A program made the translations under genes and the position numbers. DNA of 64,000 nucleotides from contig NZ_NRSM01000013.1 of the NCBI RefSeq assembly GCF_016584105.1, forward strand, positions 1-64,000, in the 5' to 3' direction. This DNA comes from Ectothiorhodospira shaposhnikovii (GTDB lineage: Bacteria; Pseudomonadota; Gammaproteobacteria; Ectothiorhodospirales; Ectothiorhodospiraceae). The notes under the pieces are model-generated. The model saw nothing but the letters and a program-made list of their open reading frames with translations. It had not been told where the DNA came from and made no database searches. Each line of letters opens with the position of its first letter. Within the stretch, counting starts at the first letter, position 1. Below, piece after piece: positions 41,175-48,647 of this stretch.

Positions 41175-41201
41175 TAAAGATACCGTCGGAACGGCCGATA
41201 A
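41175..41201 (+). promoter_or_regulatory. Sigma-28 (FliA) promoter of flgM
   Basis: TAAAGATA (41175-41182), 11 bp, GCCGATAA (41194-41201). The -10 is the exact FliA consensus and the -35 matches 6 of 8. It lies 43 bp upstream of flgM, just after the flgA stop. Confidence 0.88.
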
Positions 41202-41244
41202 ATTCTTCAAGAAGTGGCCGTTCAGTGCACGCGAGGAACGCAAT

Positions 41245-41559
41245 ATGTCCATCGATATCAAAAGTTTGACCCAGAGCCAGACACGTGGCGCCGGTGACAG
41301 CCGGGGCGCTTCCGATGTGTCCAGACCTGGCAGCAACAGCAGCGCCTCGAAGACCACGGCGCCCGAAGGTGACAAGGTCACCCTGACGGAAACCGCCCGT
41401 CGCCTGACCAACTTTGAGCAGAATGCCAAGGCACAGCCTACGGTCGACCAGGAAAAAGTGGCGGCCATCAGACAGGCCATCCAGGAAGGACGCTATCAGG
41501 TCAATGCCGACTCCGTTGCCGGCAACATCATGAAGAACGAAGCGCTTTACCCGCTCTAA
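41245..41559 (+). CDS. flgM: Anti-sigma-28 factor FlgM
   Basis: Holds FliA inactive until it is exported through the finished hook. 104 residues from ATG 41245 (GAGGAA 8 nt upstream). A disordered N-terminal half (MSIDIKSLTQSQTRGAGDSRG, Ser/Gly-rich) precedes the FliA-binding region EKVAAIRQAIQEGRYQVNADSVAGNIMKNEALYPL, which is conserved. Its own FliA promoter sits inside an upstream in-frame extension starting at 41149, which argues for the 41245 start. Confidence 0.95.
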   Translation: MSIDIKSLTQSQTRGAGDSRGASDVSRPGSNSSASKTTAPEGDKVTLTETARRLTNFEQNAKAQPTVDQEKVAAIRQAIQEGRYQVNADSVAGNIMKNEALYPL

Positions 41560-41561
41560 CC

Positions 41562-42047
41562 ATGGACAACGGATCCTTCCCAGAGCAGTTGGAGCAGATA
41601 CTGACCCATTCGGTCAGGGAAGCCATGTCGCTGGAACATGCCCTGCAGCTTGAAAGCCAGGCGCTGGGCTCCAGGGATCTTGACAGCCTGAACCTGGCCG
41701 TTGCCGACAAGCAGCAGCGCGTTCAGCAGCTGGAAATGCTCACCCGCCAGCAGGGCGCCCTTCTCAAACGGGAAAATTATGCAAATACCGCCCATGGGAT
41801 GGCCTGCTGCCTGCGTGACTGGGATGCGGAAGGTGTCCTGACGCCGGTCTGGGAGCGTCTGGTCGAGATCATGGAAAGATGCCGCCTGCTCAACCTCACC
41901 AACGGCGGCGTGGTGGAGACCAAAAGACGGCAGGTGAATCAGGCACTCCACATATTGCGCGGAGAAGATTCCCGAACGGAACTCTATGGCCCGCAGGGAC
42001 AGGCTACATCGTCTGCCACAAACTCCCGCCCCATCACCAAAGCCTGA
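41562..42047 (+). CDS. flgN: Flagellar export chaperone FlgN
   Basis: Chaperone for FlgK and FlgL. 161 residues, mainly helical (EQLEQILTHSVREAMSLEHALQLESQALGSRDLDSLNLAVADKQQRVQQLE), with the C-terminal NGGVVETKRRQVNQALHILRGE typical of FlgN. It lies 2 bp after flgM, and a weak hairpin follows. Confidence 0.93.
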   Translation: MDNGSFPEQLEQILTHSVREAMSLEHALQLESQALGSRDLDSLNLAVADKQQRVQQLEMLTRQQGALLKRENYANTAHGMACCLRDWDAEGVLTPVWERLVEIMERCRLLNLTNGGVVETKRRQVNQALHILRGEDSRTELYGPQGQATSSATNSRPITKA

Positions 42048-42077
42048 CCTAGACCCGCCCGTATCACGAATTTCCCT

Positions 42078-42108
42078 GCCTGAGCCTTATTCAGGCTGAT
42101 TCTTTTCC
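42078..42108 (+). terminator. Weak terminator after flgN
   Basis: GCCTGA (42078-42083) pairs with TCAGGC (42091-42096), followed by a T-rich TGATTCTTTT. Confidence 0.4.
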
Positions 42109-42182
42109 AGACTGTGCTAGCCTCACTATAGGCTCCGGAATATTCGCCGTCTGGAGATCATTGAGCTCGGAGAACCCGGCCC

Positions 42183-42971
42183 ATGAATCAGCCCCTCAAT
42201 CACCCGCACCAGACCGTCTCCAGCACGCCCTTCCCGGGACAGCATGGTGGCCCAGATCACTCACGGGAACGCGTTATCGCCCTGCTCAGGGATCTGGAAG
42301 CACGACGCGCTTCCCTCAGCGTTCGATTTGAGCACGATCAGGAGTTTTACCAGAGCACCCTCAATCGAATGGATCCATCAAGGGGCTGGCTGTTCATCAG
42401 CGAGCTGACCCCCTATCAGGGGAATCTGCGCATGGCGGCCGGACAACAGGTTCACCTTTACGCGGTACTAAAGGAATCCTGCCTGCATTTCCGTACCGTA
42501 TTACTCCACTCAGGAGAACATGACGGCGAAGCATTTTATGTACTCTCGGTGCCTTCAGAACTGGACAGGGAGCAAAAACGGACCCATTTTCGCGCGCCAG
42601 TGGATGATGCATCCGGCACCCCCATCACCCTCATCAACAGGGATGGGCGTCCTTTCACGGGGCATCTCATGGATATTTCGCTGGGCGGACTGAAGGCTGT
42701 TTTCCCACTCAAAACTCCCATTCATGCGCGAGACCTGCTGACCCTGACCAAACTGAATCTGCCGGGCACCGAGTCAGTGGAGTGTGGCGTACAGGTCCGA
42801 TTCGTTTCCGACTCCAGGGAAACCGGTCAGCGATTGGTTGGAGGGCGCTTTTTTGGCCTGAGTCCGGAAGACGAGCAGAGGTTGCTCAGAGGGCTGCTTC
42901 TGATGGAAAGGGAGCGCTTGCACCCACTGGAACCTGATCGGAAAGCACGCCTGACGCCGCCAGAAAAGTAG
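42183..42971 (+). CDS. PilZ-domain flagellar brake protein (YcgR-like)
   Basis: 262 residues with an N-terminal YcgR-type domain (about 30-135) and a C-terminal PilZ domain. The c-di-GMP-binding motifs are present: RxxxR in KRTHFRAPVDD (about residue 138) and DISLGG (about 163). YcgR-type proteins slow flagellar rotation when c-di-GMP is high. Its place after flgMN fits. The window also encodes a diguanylate cyclase at 53292-56432. Start 42183 is the first ATG; no strong ribosome site is seen. Confidence 0.88.
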   Translation: MNQPLNHPHQTVSSTPFPGQHGGPDHSRERVIALLRDLEARRASLSVRFEHDQEFYQSTLNRMDPSRGWLFISELTPYQGNLRMAAGQQVHLYAVLKESCLHFRTVLLHSGEHDGEAFYVLSVPSELDREQKRTHFRAPVDDASGTPITLINRDGRPFTGHLMDISLGGLKAVFPLKTPIHARDLLTLTKLNLPGTESVECGVQVRFVSDSRETGQRLVGGRFFGLSPEDEQRLLRGLLLMERERLHPLEPDRKARLTPPEK

Positions 42972-43271
42972 TTTCTACGGGCATCCTGCCCAATGACAGC
43001 ATGGCTCGGGCAGGCCCCTGGAGACACTCTCAATCACCGTTTCCAGAAATCGAAAGTCCGGTCACAACCGGACAATCCGGACTGCCGATTGCGCGGGCAT
43101 GGCTGCAGCAAGGGGTGGGCAAAATCGAAATGAGTTCAAGGAGGAAGGTGGAGGAGACTGAAATCGGCGCAATACCGGCCTCTGCAAAGTCACGGTAATG
43201 CACATCTGAAACCTTTCAAGCCACCTCCACCCGCACTGCTAACTGCTAATACCGCAACTGCGGTGACCTTC
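42972..43271. other. Intergenic region between PilZ gene and antenna genes
   Basis: Non-coding as far as can be seen. It holds a hairpin GTCCGGT-caca-ACCGGAC at 43056-43073, with an extra CCGGACT copy just after that allows alternative pairing, a purine-rich stretch around 43138-43155, and a short palindrome CCGCA-ac-TGCGG near 43254 just beyond the antenna gene stop. Confidence 0.5.
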
Positions 43272-43409
43272 TTAGTAGAAGGGTCTCCACAGGAATACCA
43301 GGAAGTGGGCAGCAGCAGCAATCACCATGAACACGGTGAAGGTGGTCTTGAACTGCTCGTGGAATTCCTTGGCTTGTTCTTCGCTCAGGCCGGAGATGCT
43401 GTCATTCAT
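43272..43409 (-). CDS. pucB: Light-harvesting antenna beta subunit (set 1)
   Basis: 45 residues too short for most gene finders. The N-terminus MNDSISGLSEEQAKEFHEQFK is followed by one TM (TTFTVFMVIAAAAHFLVFLW) with the bacteriochlorophyll-ligating His35, a second conserved His17 and the WRPFY end. Together with the alpha gene 14 bp upstream it forms an antenna pair. Here alpha precedes beta, the reverse of the usual pucBA or pufBA order. LH2-type is inferred from the alpha partner and nearby carrier; LH1 is not excluded. Confidence 0.88.
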   Translation of the reverse strand: MNDSISGLSEEQAKEFHEQFKTTFTVFMVIAAAAHFLVFLWRPFY

Positions 43410-43423
43410 GATTTATTCCCTCG

Positions 43424-43624
43424 TTACTCGGAAGCTTCAACGGCGCTGGCGTCATAGCTCAGCGGGTTGTAGTTGTCATTGCTGTACACAAACGCGTGAA
43501 CGGCAAGAGCCACGACGAGAACTGCCATCAGAATCGGCATCAACCAGGTACCGGGATTGACCACCAGCCACAGCTTCCAGTCGTCTTTCGGGTTGCTCGG
43601 CTTGCTCGGTCTGTATTCGCTCAT
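43424..43624 (-). CDS. pucA: Light-harvesting antenna alpha subunit (set 1)
   Basis: 66 residues. The N-terminal DDWKLWLVVNPGTWLMP is the LH2-type alpha motif. The TM MAVLVVALAVHAFVY carries the ligating His43, followed by NDNYNPLS and a short acidic tail. ATG 43624 is preferred to the one 6 bp upstream because the GAGGG site then lies at normal spacing and MSEYR matches the second alpha. A stem-loop (43650-43672) lies just upstream in the leader, and a PpsR-type promoter lies about 250 bp upstream. Confidence 0.92.
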   Translation of the reverse strand: MSEYRPSKPSNPKDDWKLWLVVNPGTWLMPILMAVLVVALAVHAFVYSNDNYNPLSYDASAVEASE

Positions 43625-43649
43625 TGACATTACCCTCTTGGTTTATAAC

Positions 43650-43672
43650 CTTGGCCACTTGCACTGGCCAAG
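43650..43672 (-). promoter_or_regulatory. Leader hairpin upstream of antenna alpha set 1
   Basis: CTTGGCCA and TGGCCAAG form a perfect 8-bp stem with a 7-nt loop, ending about 12 nt before the ribosome-binding site. It could affect mRNA stability or translation. No equivalent is seen before set 2. Confidence 0.55.
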
Positions 43673-43866
43673 AGACTACTAGCGGCAACCACGAAGAAAC
43701 GAATCTGCCGGGTTGCATCTGATTGCTCTTAAGTCATTCAGCCCATTCATTGCCATGACATTCATGACCACCGAACATGACTGAAAGGCTCCCTGATCGG
43801 GTTATTATTTACTGCACCAGCGCTCAACACACATGCTGCATCCATCAAGCACCAATACAGCATGGA

Positions 43867-43898
43867 TGTAAGTCTACGTTGACAGCACTAAATGTCAA
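43867..43898 (-). promoter_or_regulatory. Antenna set 1 promoter with PpsR/CrtJ-type operator
   Basis: Minus strand: -35 TTGACA (43898-43893), 16-bp spacer, -10 TAGACT (43876-43871). A TGT-N12-ACA palindrome (43867-43884) covers the -10. The same block, TGTAAGTCTACG(T/C)TGACA then TGTCAA eight bases later, occurs at the other antenna operon (44894-44925). Confidence 0.75.
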
Positions 43899-43949
43899 GG
43901 TAACCAGACTGCCCGCAACCCCGAAAAAAAATTAAAATATATTATTAAT

Positions 43950-43962
43950 AATCAATAACTTA
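43950..43962. promoter_or_regulatory. IHF-type site in AT-rich DNA
   Basis: AATCAATAACTTA is an exact match to WATCAANNNNTTR, inside a very AT-rich stretch (43924-43971) centred about 60 bp upstream of the set 1 -35 element. It suggests DNA bending at the promoter. Confidence 0.5.
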
Positions 43963-43979
43963 AATAAAAAACCAAAGAC

Positions 43980-44261
43980 TGTTTCAGCACAAACATCGCC
44001 ACCAGGCAGTCCATTTACTGACTCAGGTCACTTTCTGTTACAAGATCTGATCCCATGAACATCACCTGCTTCGTTTCAAGAATCGACCCTGACTTGAAAT
44101 AGCGGGTCCTTCAGGGAAATTCCGGGCTAAAGCCCCCACCTTTGTGGAAAGAATGTGAAACCAGAGAAGGTTTTTCTGGCACAAAGTAAAGCATGCAATA
44201 GATGAACATGGATTAGGAATATAAATATAATTCCCGGAATTGGACAATCATCACCATGGAG
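43980..44261. other. AT-rich intergenic DNA between antenna sets
   Basis: No convincing gene, RNA or repeat is seen between the IHF-type site and the set 2 terminator. Confidence 0.5.
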
Positions 44262-44308
44262 GGAAGGGCAAAAAAAAGAGCGGTTGACGCATGTGCGCCA
44301 ACCGCTCT
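44262..44308 (-). terminator. Rho-independent terminator of antenna set 2
   Basis: On the minus strand AGAGCGGTTGGCGC pairs with GCGTCAACCGCTCT (one G-U) and is followed by eight T residues. It starts 41 bp past the alpha stop. Confidence 0.93.
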
Positions 44309-44349
44309 CGAAGCAATAACAAAGTCGCTTAATAAACTACAACAGCAAC

Positions 44350-44556
44350 TTATGCCACTTCCTCAGCCTGCACAGTGGTCACATCGCTGCGCAGGGGATT
44401 GTAGTCGTCATTGGCATACACGAAAGCGTGCACAGCCAGAGCCACCACCAGAACGGCCATCAGGATCGGAATCAGCCAGGTGCCGGGGTTCACCACCAGC
44501 CACAGCTTCCAGTCGTCGGAAGGATTGCTCGGCCGCTTTGCTCTGTATTCGCTCAT
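44350..44556 (-). CDS. pucA: Light-harvesting antenna alpha subunit (set 2)
   Basis: 68 residues, about 80% identical to the set 1 alpha: DDWKLWLVVNPGTWLIP, TM MAVLVVALAVHAFVY with His43, then NDDYNPL and a different acidic tail ending AEEVA. The start at 44556 is chosen for the AGGG 8 nt upstream and agreement with set 1. It follows its beta gene in the standard order and is followed directly by a strong terminator. Confidence 0.93.
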   Translation of the reverse strand: MSEYRAKRPSNPSDDWKLWLVVNPGTWLIPILMAVLVVALAVHAFVYANDDYNPLRSDVTTVQAEEVA

Positions 44557-44633
44557 TGGAATCACCCTGTCAATTATTTTCGAACTGAAATTCAGTCAAT
44601 GCCACACGGACCCGCCGTGTGGTAGGGCCGTTC

Positions 44634-44783
44634 TTAGTAGAACGGTCTCCACACATAGACGAGGAAGTGAGCAGCGGCGGCAAGTGCCATGAACACGGTG
44701 AAGGTGGTCTTGAACTGCTCGTGGAATTCCTTGGCCTGCTCTTCGGTAAGACCGGAAATGCTCTGCACGTATTCGTCGGACAT
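44634..44783 (-). CDS. pucB: Light-harvesting antenna beta subunit (set 2)
   Basis: 49 residues: MSDEYVQSISGLTEEQAKEF, then HEQFKTTFTVFMALAAAAHF with BChl-ligating His39 and the WRPFY end. It is nearly identical to set 1 beta from residue 8 on, with four extra N-terminal residues. GGAGGG lies just upstream. It is first in a beta-alpha operon with a PpsR-type promoter about 110 bp upstream. Confidence 0.92.
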   Translation of the reverse strand: MSDEYVQSISGLTEEQAKEFHEQFKTTFTVFMALAAAAHFLVYVWRPFY

Positions 44784-44893
44784 TCAAAGACCCTCCATAG
44801 GGTTGCAGTAACTACTCGAATTCATCGACTCCAGCAGCACCAACGGGGCATGCCTTTGGCATTGGCCCATCAATACCCTGTCTTGAGTCTGGT

Positions 44894-44925
44894 TGTAAGT
44901 CTACGCTGACACATTTTCGTGTCAA
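44894..44925 (-). promoter_or_regulatory. Antenna set 2 promoter with PpsR/CrtJ-type operator
   Basis: Minus strand: -35 TTGACA (44925-44920), 16 bp, -10 TAGACT (44903-44898), with TGT-N12-ACA (44894-44911) over the -10. The layout is identical to set 1. Confidence 0.75.
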
Positions 44926-44965
44926 CGGGAGAAAACATCATTCCGAGGTGCATGAATCACAAGCG

Positions 44966-44979
44966 TTGACCAGGGTCAA
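44966..44979. promoter_or_regulatory. FNR/FixK-type palindrome upstream of antenna set 2
   Basis: TTGACCAGGGTCAA fits TTGAY-N4-RTCAA exactly. Its centre is about 81 bp upstream of the inferred transcription start, on a helical phase used by class I FNR activation. Set 1 has no such box. Confidence 0.6.
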
Positions 44980-45035
44980 GTTTTCGATGGCAATCCATCT
45001 GCTTCTACCGGGCAAAGGCGCCTGTGCACAGCGCA

Positions 45036-46478
45036 TCACGCAGTCGGGAAATCGGTCATGCCGAACTTTCCGGGTGGACCGGCACTGGGCGGCTCTTCCC
45101 TTGCACGCAACAGCGGAAGCATCACAACCAGCACGGCCAGCAGGAGAACAATCTCCAGATAGTAAACGGCAAGATAGCCGGTGGCCGGCGCGGCCAGGGT
45201 CTCACCCAGCCATCCGGTGCCGGTGATCCACCCCACCAGGTCACGAATGGCTCCACCCAGGAAGATGGCTCCACCCGCGGCAGTGGCCTGAATTGCACCC
45301 CATGCACCCACTGCCATGCCGCTTTGCTCATTACGCGCAAAACCCATCATGGCCAGCAACGTAGACACCGCAAACAGACCGCCACCAAAACCGATAAGGA
45401 AGGCACCGCAACGAAACACAATGGTGGAGTCCATCGGTACCGCGATCACCACCACGATGAAGGCCAGAACCCCGACAGCGGCCCCCACGGTGGCAATTCT
45501 GTAGCAATTTGCGCCCCGGGTGAGCAACCGCGCCGCCAGTGCAAAGGCAATCAGCATGCCGGTAGCCCAGGTGGCAGTGAGCGTGGTGGTGGCCGCCACC
45601 GACATGCCCAGGATTTCCCCCCCATAAGGCTCCAGCAGGATGTCCTGCATGTTGAAACCGGCGGTTCCCAGGGCAATCACCACAAGAAGACGGCGAATAT
45701 GTCCAATGCCACTGAATGATCGCCAGGCCTCCATGAAGGGAACGACAGGCTCATGACGGGCCTTGGCGCGTCGCTGATCGATCGCCTCCTGCTTCCACAA
45801 TGCCGCCAGGTTCAGCAGGATGGTCAGCAGAGCCACGCCCTGCAGCACTTCGATCAGACGCCCCGGCGTGTAGTCGGTCAGCAGAAAGCCGAAGATGGAC
45901 GACGCCAGCACCATTCCCAGCAGCAGCACCACGTACAACAGGGCCACAACGCGGGGACGCTGCTCGGGAGCGGCCAGATCCGTGGCCAGGGCCAGACCGG
46001 CGGTCTGGGTCATGTGCATGCCCGCCCCCACCAGCAGGAAGGCGATGGCGGCCGACAGCGGGCCCAGGAAGACCGGCCCACTGCCATCAGCCAGCACCAG
46101 CAGGGCAAACGGCATGATGGCCAGGCCGCTGAACTGCAGTAACGTCCCCATCCACAGATAGGGCACCCGCCGCCAACCGAAGGCGGAACGATGATTATCC
46201 GATCGATGCCCCATCAACGCCCGCAGGGGAGCAAACAGCAAAGGCAACGAGACCATCAGGGCCACGATCCAGGCCGAAACCCCCTGCTCCACCACCATCA
46301 CCCGGTTCAGGGTGCCGGTGAGCAGCACCATGGACATGGCCACGGCGACCTGGAACAGAGCCAGGCGCAGCAAACGAGGCAGCGGCAACTCTTTGGTAGC
46401 AGCATCGGCAAACGGAAGGATCTTGGTCCCAAACCTGCCCAGAAGCCCCATGAATGCACCGGAAACACCCTTGTTCAT
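45036..46478 (-). CDS. PucC/LhaA-family major facilitator (antenna assembly carrier)
   Basis: 480 residues, about 12 TM helices, of the BCD (bacteriochlorophyll delivery) branch of the MFS, which includes PucC, LhaA and BchG-linked carriers. Family blocks are LNRVMVVEQGVSAWIVALMVSLPLLFAPLRALMGHRSD, GWRRVPYLWMGTLLQFSGLAIMPFALL and GAGMHMTQTAGLALATDLA. It assists assembly of light-harvesting complexes. It lies 46 bp after bchL on the same strand and upstream of antenna set 2, which suits either a PucC or an LhaA role. Confidence 0.9.
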   Translation of the reverse strand: MNKGVSGAFMGLLGRFGTKILPFADAATKELPLPRLLRLALFQVAVAMSMVLLTGTLNRVMVVEQGVSAWIVALMVSLPLLFAPLRALMGHRSDNHRSAFGWRRVPYLWMGTLLQFSGLAIMPFALLVLADGSGPVFLGPLSAAIAFLLVGAGMHMTQTAGLALATDLAAPEQRPRVVALLYVVLLLGMVLASSIFGFLLTDYTPGRLIEVLQGVALLTILLNLAALWKQEAIDQRRAKARHEPVVPFMEAWRSFSGIGHIRRLLVVIALGTAGFNMQDILLEPYGGEILGMSVAATTTLTATWATGMLIAFALAARLLTRGANCYRIATVGAAVGVLAFIVVVIAVPMDSTIVFRCGAFLIGFGGGLFAVSTLLAMMGFARNEQSGMAVGAWGAIQATAAGGAIFLGGAIRDLVGWITGTGWLGETLAAPATGYLAVYYLEIVLLLAVLVVMLPLLRAREEPPSAGPPGKFGMTDFPTA

Positions 46479-46524
46479 CGCTCGGTCTCCCTGGCACCGG
46501 TTTTAATGGATATGTTGGATGTCA

Positions 46525-47962
<1,438 letters not shown>

Positions 47963-48403
47963 TCAACCACCCAGCTTGCGGTGATACCAGAGGTTTCTGG
48001 CTTCGTTGTAAAACAGCCAGATGATACCGGAATACACCATGATATCCGCCACATAGAAGATCAGGGCGCGTCCTTCTTCAGCGCCGGCACCCATGAAGCT
48101 CTTCATGCCCATGCCAAGGCTCAGGCCACCGAAGAACAGCAGCACCGACATGATGCGATGGCGCTGCACGCGATCAGTGAAGGCCAGATATTCCTGTTCA
48201 CCCCTGAGCCATTCCTCATCCACCTCCGGATCCTGCTCCGAAGGCAACGGCTCCCGGAACTGAGCCTGGGTCAGTTCCTCTGAATCGCCCTGCCAGGATC
48301 CGGGCTGGGCGGACTCGTGTGCAATGGGTACACCGCAACCCGGACAGGCCGGTGCTTTATCCGAAACCTGGCGCCCGCATTCAGGACAGTCAATCAATGC
48401 CAT
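47963..48403 (-). CDS. Zinc-ribbon domain membrane protein, unknown function
   Basis: 146 residues. The start at 48403 gives MALIDCPECGRQVSDKAPACPGCGVPI, a zinc-ribbon with two CxxC pairs. A polar acidic segment (about 30-75) and two hydrophobic helices follow (IMSVLLFFGGLSLGMGM and FYVADIMVYSGIIWLFYNEA). A start 138 bp upstream is possible but would run through the divergent promoter region and its inverted repeat. Function unknown. It is divergent from the PEP-synthase-like gene. Confidence 0.7.
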   Translation of the reverse strand: MALIDCPECGRQVSDKAPACPGCGVPIAHESAQPGSWQGDSEELTQAQFREPLPSEQDPEVDEEWLRGEQEYLAFTDRVQRHRIMSVLLFFGGLSLGMGMKSFMGAGAEEGRALIFYVADIMVYSGIIWLFYNEARNLWYHRKLGG

Positions 48404-48434
48404 TTCTGATCCCCTGTAGAATTGGTTGCCATGT

Positions 48435-48477
48435 GTTCGGACCCGCGTAAAATCCTGACACGCATGCAGGTCCGAAC
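48435..48477. repeat. 9-bp perfect inverted repeat between divergent genes
   Basis: GTTCGGACC (48435-48443) and GGTCCGAAC (48469-48477) are separated by 25 bp. They lie just upstream of the zinc-ribbon gene in a divergent intergenic region, so an operator is possible. Confidence 0.5.
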
Positions 48478-48647
48478 TGATTGGCGTAGCCAGCCATGAT
48501 ACTAGGCGATCTGCCAAGGGTGAATAGGCGCAAAGGGGCAAGTTGGCTTTACCGGAGTGACACAGGTCATTGGTAGGGCAATCAACGGAAAGGCATGTCA
48601 GGATTGGATCAGGCCCGGCAAGTCATGATGGAGTCACGGATAACCAG

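Noticed and set aside
43424..43630. LH1 (pufA) identity for the antenna alpha genes
   Set aside because: The WxxxNPxxW N-terminal motif and the absence of an LH1-type RFNW end fit LH2 better, and no reaction-centre genes are adjacent. The call is kept as LH2-like with some doubt.
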